This document shows positions 34,719 through 43,696 of a stretch of DNA of 64,000 bases, piece after piece. Under the pieces are notes generated by a model. That model was not told where the DNA came from and did no database searches. It saw only the letters and a program-made list of their open reading frames with translations. Source of the DNA: Deinandra increscens subsp. villosa. Lineage: Eukaryota > Streptophyta > Magnoliopsida > Asterales > Asteraceae. The position numbers and the translations under genes were made by a program. Positions within the stretch are counted from its first letter, which is position 1. Each line of letters starts with the position of its first letter. The stretch spans positions 65,214,278 through 65,278,277 of the forward strand of contig JBCNJP010000003.1 of NCBI GenBank assembly GCA_039602395.1, given 5' to 3'.

Positions 34719-37275
34719 TGTCGCACCCCCAAAATACCACTAACGGAGTTTATACCGTTAAGGGGCACGACTAGACCAGGATCCACAACCATAGTTACAA
34801 ATACTAAACGAATCAGGGTTAGTTCAAACACAAGATAGAAATCAAAGTCTTTAATTACATACGCAGCGGAAAATTAGTTGTCTTTAGCACTAACCACGTG
34901 CCTTACATAAATGTTGTTTTAAATTCCCAAAATAGTTCAATTAAAGTAAAGGTCTTCACGTGCCATGCCAACCCGCTCCGGATACTCCTTAGCGATCTGC
35001 AAAAGTTTAAACCACGCAAGTGTCAACCTAACGGTTGGTGAGTTCACAGTGGGCTTGTCATGCATTGGCCCGGTCTCATAATCATAATTCATGTCAAGAT
35101 ATACTTACAAAATGTTTATTGGTGAAAAGCAATGCTCGTATTTAATTCTTAGTTTATAAATGGTTTGTCCGTGACCACGTCATCGGGTATGTACTAGTTC
35201 CGTAAAGTTAAAGGACTCAACCGATATCGCGGGTAGCTAATCCGTTGTTCCATGCTCTAAGGAAGTTTGTACCAAAGCTGACTTATTTTGTGGGGGCCGA
35301 GCCATCCCGTACGGTGCGGACCTAGTCATCGCGGTTTCTGCCTCCCCCGTGTCCTCTCGGGATCACGGTCAGATAGGCTGATATTGTACCTCCGTGCACT
35401 CCCCGTGCCACGGGGCGGAGTTTGTCAAACTCCAGTAGATCTACCCAACATCCCCTCGCTTTCACAAATTAATGGCACAATTAAGTTGAGGACTTTTAAG
35501 TTATAAGGCATCCTTAGAAAACATGTGATATCATATGGTTTAGACTTTAACCTACACTAGCCATATTAAAATGTTTTCAGTTTTGTTTCAAAAGCAGTTT
35601 GATCAGAATTCACAAGTGTTCCCATAAAACACTTCGGTTCATCAAGTGGGTGCCGAGCATCCCGTGTTCTCAAGTTTATCAGTGAGGTGCCTAGCACTCT
35701 CGAGTTTGTCAGCATTGTTTTTCGTTAAGTTATTCTGTGTGGCCCAACGGACTCACGGTAAGCGGGTTAGTGACACTCACCTTTGGTTGCACTGCTACAC
35801 TTCAAGTAATCCAAATATTGTTGTTTAACGAAGACCTAGAACACGTTTAGGTCTTAAGTATTAGTTTCGTGTCTAATCTTTACTTAACGTCACTATGGCC
35901 CATAACATAGCACGTTGCAACTATGACTCGACATACCGACACACGACACCAATGGTTGATCATAGATAAGGGTTTATATAAATCAGAAATCAAACATGTT
36001 TCATCATGGCATAATCATGTAAGTCATGGCATAACACTTAAGCAAATTTCACAAGTTTGTTTTTTTTTAGGTCAGGTCTTAGTTTCGCTAGCATAGTTTC
36101 GCTAGGCAGTTTCGCTAGGTGCACGGGCAGCACTTTCGCTAGGCAATGCCCGGTAACACAGTTTCGCTAGGCTAGTTTCGCCCGAAACTGCTGACGCAGT
36201 TTCGCTAGCCTAGTTTCGCAGGGAAACTGGTTTGAACTTTCGTTCAGGTATTTCGCTCGATAGATTCGCTCGAGCTGGTCTGGTCAGGTTTCCCGGCGAC
36301 ACTATAGTTTCGCTGGTCAGTGTCGCTGGAAGGAGATGTAATTTCGCTACTTAGTTTCGCCCAGAGAACAGGCAGTTTCGCTGGTCGCGAAAAACATACG
36401 GATTTGCCTAAAAATCAACCTAACAGCTTCTGATCATACATGCAATTCATTATCTAGCATCCATAGGCATTTACCAACATAAATCAAGCAGCTTTATCAT
36501 GTTTAACATGCATTTTGATCATTAAATCTCTAAAATAGGTTCAAAACCCTAAAATGACCTAAATTGCATAAATCTCTAATATGGATGGATTTCACACGTA
36601 AAGTTATCAACTTTGTTACAGATCTAGCATCCTAAAGCATATATACAGAAGATCAAGCAATATCATGAAGGTTTGGTCATGCTTTTTAAGAAAAACACAT
36701 ATAGAACACATAATGGAGGTTTTTGGGACTCACGGTTCGATCTCCTAGCTTGGTAGATGATGGTTTGAGGCTGAGATCTCGACAACTTGGTGTGAACCTC
36801 GACTGACCAGAATCTCCAGGAGAAAAGAGTGTGTGTGTGTTTGTTGTGATATGAGGCAAATGAGGCTACTAGGGTTTATTAAGTTTATTTATATCAGGGG
36901 CTAGTTTCGCTGGCAGTTTCGCTGACTGGCGAAACTGGCTCTGATCTCGGACACATTGATCAGTCTAGCCTGCTACCGGGCGAATCTGTAATTTCGCTCG
37001 GTAGTTTCGCTGACTACCAAATTTAGGCAATTTTCACATAATCAAGTATTTACAATTAATCATGCTATTCTCAATAATAAGTCATGTATTTAAATCACAT
37101 TGCACATAAAGACATTCAATGATGAACACATAACACATATGGACGGGTTCGGTGATCAACCAAAGGTCGTGGACGTATTCGGCCTAGTTATGCATTAGTT
37201 ACTTAAGTTAACACTTATAACGTAACTAACGGGTTTGTCTAACGGAAGTTAACCTTGAAATTCTCGGGTGTCACA
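34719..37275 (-). mobile_element. Solo Gypsy-type LTR inserted in Copia-2 integrase
   Basis: 2557 bases with ends TGTCGCACCC and GGTGTCACA and a perfect GATCC duplication (34714-34718 and 37276-37280). No internal genes or second LTR, so it is a solo LTR left by recombination. Minus orientation is taken from GATATAAATAA (36884-36894, reverse complement) followed by AAACCCTAG. Positions 34719 to about 36600 match 1-1864 in inverted orientation. Confidence 0.92.
36085..36390 (-). repeat. AGTTTCGCT array in the solo LTR
   Basis: Reverse-complement partner of the array at 205-512, with more than ten AGTTTCGCT copies. A smaller group (AGTTTCGCTGGCAGTTTCGC) is at 36900-37015. Confidence 0.7.
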
Positions 37276-38275
37276 GATCCGAACTTGGATAACAAATTCT
37301 GAATAATAGCCGGAGTTTCATATTTCGAATGCATCGACGCCACCCATGAGAAACGTGAAAAATCATATGTGATCACCAAACAATAAAAACACCCATCAAC
37401 ACTACGAACATCCATAGGACCAAAAAGATCCATATGCGGTAGTTCTAAAGGCGTAACAATTGTATTAATTCTTTTGGAAGGATGAGACTTTTTCCATTGT
37501 TTTCCTTTCTTGCAGGAAACACACACATCATTAACTGAGAAACGATTCTTCGAAACGCCATCTACTAGATTATGATTAACTAAATAAATCATCTTCCGGT
37601 AGTTGATGTGTCCGATACGGCGATGCCACAAAACTGACTCTTTTTCTGTGGCTTTTTGAGATGGAACATGTAGCTACAACAACAGATGAAGTTTGATTCA
37701 TATTCAGCACATACATATCTCGAAACCTTGGTGCACGCATCACGATCTAATCTTCAGGAATCTGTATTCCGGGTTTCAGAATTAAGCATTCAGAACTTGT
37801 GAAAGCAGCAGTATACTGCTTATCACGAATCTGTGAGACACTAAGCAGGTTATGTTGTAGTTCTTCCACAAATTGAACTTTGTCGAACGTGACCTTCTCG
37901 TTACCTATCTTGCCTTCACCGGTTATTCTTCCTCCTTTATTGCTAGCAAAGGTAACATTCTCGCCATTAATTGGTTTAACATCAGAAAGCAGGGATATAT
38001 TACCAGTCATGTGCCTGGATGCTCCACTATCAAGCACCCAGAAGTTGTTGACAGCTGGCTTTCGAGCACCATGCACATGGTAGCAAATAATTAGTTGGAA
38101 TCTGGACCCAAGCTTTCAGCTTTGGGTCGACCAGTATCCTCGGAGAAATCTTAGTGGCTTTTGAAGAGAGTTTTGGTAGCCACTTTTGCCTTAATGTCAG
38201 AACAGATGAATCAGTAGTGGAATCACCAGAAGATGAACTACCAAACGACTTTTAGGTATGTTTGAAAAATTTTCC

Positions 38276-41200
38276 TCATTTGAAAAACTGTTTGGTAACC
38301 ACTTTCTCATCTATTACCTTTGGCCTCGAATCAGATTTTGAATCTGAATCAGATTTATCATTACTAACAGGGGAAGCACGTTTCTTAGCTAACATCAGAC
38401 ATCTATTGCATAGATGACCATGTTGATAGCAATGATAACACCTCCTACGATCAATAAAGACCATAGGAAAACAATTTCCTGAATCATTTGAGGTGTTATC
38501 ATCACTCATGTGCTGAGAAACTTTCTTGGGTGCCTTAGTCTTAAACCTTCGAAATTTAGAGATCGGAAGAGGTTTAAGCAAAGGAGTAATATACCCAATT
38601 TTTTTATAAAAGCCATACTCATCGGCCCCACATTGATCAGAATAACCTTTTGGTTTGACAGTTTTGTTTTTGTTTTGCTCAAACTGACCACAATCATCAT
38701 AAAAATCATAATCTTCACAAAAACCATATGATTCATAATCAAAAGTATTCGTTTTTGAAGAAAACTGACCATCAGAGTTATAGAAACTCTTTGTTTAGTA
38801 ATTTGTAGTTTTGGACTTTGACTGAAATTTCTGATCTTTTGAGGAAGAAGATCTAAAATCAAATCTTTGATCCTTTGGAGAGTATGATCTGTTTCGAGAG
38901 TGCTGATCATTTGCCTTGGATTTATAATCAGATAATGAAACATTTTCCATAGTTTCATGATCAGATACAACTTGCTCTTCAGACTCAGCATAGAAAACCT
39001 TAGCAATTCGTGTCGGATCAACACAACACAATGGGAACATCTCATCAGAAAAAATGGTATTACTACCTTTGAGACAATACATTCTCAATTTCTGAGATGA
39101 TTCACTAGTCTCAATTTTACCTTTCAGTTTCTTGTCATTTTTCTGAACTTTCTGAGGTTTCTTCTGATTGACCTCAGAATTTTTAGAAGTTGATCCAAAA
39201 CCAACACCACTAAATTTCACTGACTTAGGAGGATCAACTGGAATTGAATTAACATCCGGTGTGATTTGATTGCTTTCAGTTACCAAATCCTTTTCATAAA
39301 ACAAATCACGACCTTTGACAAATTTTTCATTTTCAAAAGTTTTCATTTTCTTTTCGGTTTCTTTTATTTTCTTGGCTTCCTCCAAAGGTGTCAATTTAAC
39401 ACCACCTGTTGGTTTAGTCTCAGTGACAGGTTTGTCACCCACATAATCACTGGACTCAGCTTGTTTTGGAGCATCATGGTTTGACTTGGACATATGTTTG
39501 CGAGGCTTCTTTTTATAAGTGTCTTTATGTTTATCAGGTGAACCAATCAAGTTCTCAGTGAACTTGGAATAGTCAAACACAATGGATAGTTTGGTTTCAG
39601 TGTCAGTTGGTTCCAACCCATGAACAATCGGTGGTGGAACTGAATTGCATTTTGACTCTTTGAACTCTTCTTTTAAAGTTTCATCTTTGCATAGAAAACT
39701 TGCAAAGGAAGCTGAATTTTTGAAATTTTCAACTTGTCGTTGAAGATCTAGAATTTCAATGTTTAAATCTGAAATTTTAGCATTAGCTTCTTCAAGCTTC
39801 TTTTCACAAAAAATGTAATCTTCAGTTTTGTTATTCGATTCAATTTTGGTGTTCAGAGTCAAAACATGTTCACTCTTCAGTTTAGCCTTAACGGCCTCCC
39901 ACCTTTGTTTGTAAATTTTGGTGTTTTCTTCTGCTAACATGTATTTGTCATAATACATAACTTTCTCATCAGAAAGTTCCCTCAGTTTGTTAGCAGTTGT
40001 CATACGATGTTCACAGGGTTTAGAATCAACCTGAATATCAGGCATGAAAGCTTGTTGACCATCTCCAAAGAAATCTTTTCCTGGAAATTCAGAATTCTCT
40101 TCAATCTTCACATTTTGATCTTCAGAAATACATAGAAAAGCAGATTCATCTGGGAAATCTGCACTCCAATCGTAACCTTCACCCGTTTAAGAAACTAATG
40201 CTTTAGAGTCTGAACCCGAAGCATTAACATTTGCATTAGAACTAGATGGATTAGAGTTACTACCTAATGAATTGTTAGTAGCATATTTCTGATATAACTT
40301 GGAAGTTTCTTGCTTCTTTCCATTACTACGCTCCTTGGAAAAATGACCGTAATTCTGACAATTGTAGCAACGAACCTTGGATTTATCGAAACCAAGTTTT
40401 CCTTCAGGGTTAAGATCCTTGCGCCCCGTTCTTTGCATGTATTTCTTACCCCTCCGGACAAGCATAGCCATTGACCAATTGATATCCATAAGTTCTAAGT
40501 CATCAGGATCAATCTGCTCATAGTCTTCATTAGTTAATTCAGCACTTGTCAGCTTTCCTGCTACTACACCATCATAGGAAGAAATCATTGCCGAAAACAA
40601 CGCCATGAAGTAATTTCTAGTTTTGGTTGAGAAAGAACTCTGGTTTGATGTAGAACAGACTGATTTGAGTAACCGGATATGTAACGGCAGCCTTATGAGT
40701 ATAACTATCACCAGAAGAACCCCGAGATACATTTGCATGACCAAACAAAGAATTTTCCACATAGAATGCCGTAGTTGGTGGATTTGAACTTGATTTGACT
40801 TTTGCATGCATGGTGGATGCATTCTCCCCAAAATATACATCTGGGTTCTGAACTTATGTTGGAAGAGTTTTCACTCTCAACATACCTAATTCGTGTGTCA
40901 ACAAATTCCTTGTTAAATCATCATATGATACGTCATCGAATCCTTTATCATGAGTTAGAAGAAAAATATATCCTTCCCATTTAGCTGGTAAGGCATCTAA
41001 TAACTTTTCCTTCAACTCATTTGCTTCCTTCTTCACACCAACGATTTCAAGCTCACTCACCAGATGTGACAGCCTTGATATAAGATCATTAATTGTTTCA
41101 TTTTGAACATGACAGAAGTTATCATATTCCCTCAACAAGACTTTCTTTTTGCTTTTCTTGTACTGGGCGTTTCCTTCACATCGGTTACATACTGCCTCCC

Positions 41201-41526
41201 ATAACACTTTCGAAGTTGTGTGCATCTTAAATTGATGAAGAATATCTTTTGGTAAAGCCATCGACAGGTTGGAATACGCTTTCTTTTCCAATTTGAATGA
41301 TTCTTTTTCAGAATCGTTCGTCTTATTGTATGGTTTTATATCACCACATAGGTGTCCAAACCGTAACATCGGTAACACCAATATAAGATTCATAACGAGT
41401 CTTCCAATTGTGAAAATCCTCAAATTTCATTAACTTAGGAAACTTGTTTGTGGTTCCTATCTCGTTATCGTAGTTCAACAGAGCTTGAACGGTTGTTGAC
41501 ATCGCAGCAAATGCTTGGAAATCCAT
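38276..41526 (-). pseudogene. Copia-2 long gag with two zinc knuckles and coiled coil
   Basis: Start at 41526 (MDFQAFAAMSTTVQALLNYD), matching the SIRE-type gag start also seen at 63214. Capsid-like core is 40854-41423 (KVLWEAVCNRCEG, ETINDLISRLSHLVSELEIV, LLDALPAKWEGY) after a frame change. First knuckle near 40360 reads CYNCQNYGHFSKER: the fourth ligand Cys is replaced by Arg. A stop (40187) interrupts an otherwise continuous frame. Then comes a long coiled-coil extension (38795-40111: KKLEEANAKISDLNIEILDL) and a second knuckle CYHCYQHGHLCNRC near 38420 with all four ligands. Long gag extensions are typical of SIRE elements. Frameshifts make it non-functional. Confidence 0.8.
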
Positions 41527-41544
41527 GATGATTATCTCAAAACC

Positions 41545-41865
41545 CAACCTAGCGTACCAGATGATCGATTTCCGTACCAAATCTACTTCAGCGTACCAAA
41601 TCCAATATCCATACCACCTACGTACCAGACAGCACAGGCGTACCACCTACGGACCAGGTAATTCAGCGTACCAAAAATGAGTAGCGTACCAGACTGGTAC
41701 GGCGTAACCGTCTACATACCATTGAGTAACTGTCACATACCACCTATGAAGATTGTCCTACGTGCCAAATCTAACGGACCAGAATACTGAAGGAGATTGC
41801 CTTGCGTAGCAGCAGCGTACCAAGGATGTTCTGCGGACGTACCAACGGCGTACCAACAGGAATCG
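41545..41865. repeat. GCGTACCA cluster in the Copia-2 leader
   Basis: About ten copies of CGTACCA plus variants (CATACCA, CGGACCA) between the primer-binding region and the gag start at 41526. Same motif as in the LTRs and at 30240-30415. Confidence 0.8.
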
Positions 41866-42082
41866 AACACATTTTGAGATTTTCGGCTTTTTGGACAGGA
41901 ATTTGACACAGAACTCAAGTAAAACACTCAAGGATCATTTTGAAATCAATTTTCGTATTGAATACACTCAGAATTGAGACAAAATGGAAAAAAATTGACT
42001 CAAAAACCTACTTTCTCTCTCTAGACTTCGAAAATATGACCAAAATCACAGCAACAGAGCAACCAAATTCTCTGATACTACT

Positions 42083-42439
42083 TGTAAAACACAATACGGA
42101 TCTTACTATTGCATGATATGGTCAATTCGATGAACACGAGAGTAAATAAATGCTTCTTTGATTGAATTTGAGATCAAACAGTACAGAGAGAACCAGAGAG
42201 AATTACACACTGAAAACACACAGTTAAGACTGATTGCACTCGCTCATCTAACTCTGAACAAAAGACTCGAACCTATTTATAGTTCACAGTCCAGTGTACC
42301 AACTTAACCAGCGTACCAGTTGGTCCAGAGCTGCGTACCAACTGGTCCGCCCACTGGTATGCTGACAGAAACTTTACAAAACAATCAATACAAAATCAAA
42401 ACGCCTAGACCTAGATTAGACACACAACTTGTTCTAACA
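42083..42439 (-). repeat. Copia-2 5' LTR
   Basis: Pairs with 26633-26992. On the minus strand it ends GTTTTACA, followed after a short gap by TAGTATCAGAGA, a near match to the methionine-tRNA primer site. TATA box CTATAAATAGG (42272-42282) with GGTACG motifs just upstream gives the minus orientation. Confidence 0.9.
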
Positions 42440-42444
42440 CATTT

Positions 42445-42608
42445 GATAAAGGCAGTACCTTTACTTCAAATATAAAATACCCACTACGTTATTTAACCAA
42501 TTAAATAACTTCATGATTATACTCTCTAAAATAAATCATTTTTCTAAATATATATATTCAAGAGCTAATATTTATTTATATGATCATATCATAATAATAA
42601 ATATCACA
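42445..42608 (-). repeat. Copia-1 5' LTR, outer segment
   Basis: Sequence beyond the Copia-2 duplication. It ends ATATCACA, so on the minus strand the LTR would start TGTGATAT. No second copy is available, so the border is an estimate. Confidence 0.45.
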
Positions 42609-42708
42609 TGTGTGTGTCTAACTCGTTATTGAGTATGACACGACTTGGATCATAACGTACTAGCCACATCAATCTAATATGTATCTTGGGCAGACTAAGT
42701 CCAACATG

Positions 42709-43036
42709 TAGTTGTACTCTGTCGTTGATTTTGTGATGAGGACAACTCCTAATGATAGATTTGTATCTTTCCCAAGCATCATTGAAAGATTCTTCTTGTT
42801 GTTCGAACGATAGAATTTAAGAGTGGATTTTTCCAGTGAGTGATGAGGAAAGTATTTTTCAACAAAACGAGCATAGAGGTCTCTCCACTTTTTGATGGAA
42901 ATGTGTTTAAGAGAAGTAATCCATTTTCGAGATGCTCATTTTAGACTGGATGGGAATAGACGAAGTTTGATATCGTCTTCAGTGAATCCTTTGATTTGGA
43001 ATGTAGAGAAAAGCTCTTCGAAATGGTTGAGACAAG
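42709..43036 (-). pseudogene. Athila-type gag fragment
   Basis: The minus strand reads CLNHFEELFSTFQIKGFTED, DIKLRLFPSSLK, stop, ASRKWITSL, IKKWRDLYARFVEKYFPHHS, and after a frameshift DAWERYKSIIRSCPHH. This is the PF03732-type retrotransposon gag core of Athila elements. It is cut at 43036 by the Tat-1 insertion (duplication ACAAG) and its upstream part resumes at 58742. Confidence 0.8.
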
Positions 43037-43616
43037 TGTTGGTACTAGAATTCAGGAGACACCAAGCACCTCACATCAGCTCGTAGGCACTTCACGGTAA
43101 GGATCCTGAATAATATTTATTAACTAACGGTTGCTTCTCCATTGTTTGTTATTCGCAGGTTGACTCAAGTATTATTCACGTGTCCTAAAGACTCGGTCAA
43201 ATAACAGAATCGTGGATCAGTTGGACTTCAAACGGCTAGTTGGAGAACGTGGACTTAGTTGCTATTTTTTAGGATAGTTTGTTGCAATGTAATTCGTATT
43301 TAAACCGAGCTCTAGGCTTACACACACACACCTTTTTTCGGCAATCACAATTCTCTGCAACACTTAGAATACGAGCTCATTTCATTTGTAATCAACACAT
43401 TTATTATATAAAAGTTTTAGGAGGCAGGTACTTTGAACCGGCCCCCGAGGTTTTTTGCTAGGCTCCTTGAGGATACTCAAGGATTCCTGGATTTTCCCTC
43501 GTTACATCCTCGTGTCAATCTCCAAACTTACATTTTCATCTTTATTTACATCAAACACGCTACCTCACATACAAAGTTTGATCAACTAATTGCTTAGGCA
43601 GTTTTTGACCAAAACA
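43037..43616 (+). repeat. Tat-1 5' LTR
   Basis: TGTTGGTACTAG...TTGACCAAAACA. GTATTTAAACC near 43299 may serve as the TATA region. Differences from the 3' LTR are at about 43068, 43273 and 43325. Confidence 0.95.
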
Positions 43617-43619
43617 ATT

Positions 43620-43637
43620 TGGCGCCCACCGTGGGGC
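43620..43637 (+). promoter_or_regulatory. Tat-1 primer-binding site
   Basis: TGGCGCCCACCGTGGGGC lies three bases after the LTR. This tRNA-complementary site is common in plant Tat/Ogre-type elements. Confidence 0.85.
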
Positions 43638-43696
43638 AAACGGTGTTTGAATTCGATCAAGAGCCTTGATCTTCTTCCCGTAACCGATTCTTGAAA

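Larger units (their letters stand above)
32103..38076 (-). pseudogene. Copia-2 pol (protease, integrase, RT, RNase H), split by a solo LTR
   Basis: Protease 37747-38076: WVLDSGASRHMTG, intact DSG. Pre-integrase/zinc finger 37281-37631: WHRRIGHINYRKM and CVSCKKGKQWKKSH. The integrase core begins HMDLFGPMDVRSVDG and is cut at 37280 by the solo LTR; it resumes at 34713 with IRTDSGTEFKNAK on the far side. Later integrase is 33821-34549. RT is 33238-33693 (WVEAMQEELQQFQKLGVWNL, MDVKSAFINGK) and 32800-33201 (LYGLHQAPRAWYE, catalytic VYVDDIIFGSTN). RNase H is 32103-32645 (SDSDYGGCK, STAEVEYVAASSCCSQ, DNSAAI). Frameshifts exist near 33700, 33220 and 32450. Without the LTR the integrase codons would be adjacent apart from the 5-bp duplication. 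Confidence 0.9.
26633..42439 (-). mobile_element. Copia retrotransposon 2 (SIRE-like), with accessory ORF
   Basis: Direct LTRs 26633-26992 and 42083-42439 with TG...CA ends, flanked by a perfect CATTT duplication (26628-26632 and 42440-42444). The LTRs differ at roughly a dozen or more sites plus small indels, so the element is not very young. Order on the minus strand: 5' LTR, leader with GTACCA clusters, long gag with two zinc knuckles and a coiled coil, protease, integrase (broken by a solo LTR), RT, RNase H, a 1.2-kb spacer, a TATA promoter and an accessory ORF. Long gag plus an extra 3' ORF fits the SIRE/Maximus lineage. Confidence 0.88.
21801..42608 (-). mobile_element. Copia retrotransposon 1, minus strand, split by Copia 2
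   Basis: Coding region 21801-24434, long leader 24435-26050, primer-binding site 26051-26063, and a 5' LTR broken into 26065-26632 and 42445-42608 by Copia 2. RT beyond its first third and the 3' LTR are lost in the gap. The right boundary (ATATCACA at 42601-42608) is estimated from the CA end and from the return of Athila gag nearby. Confidence 0.75.
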
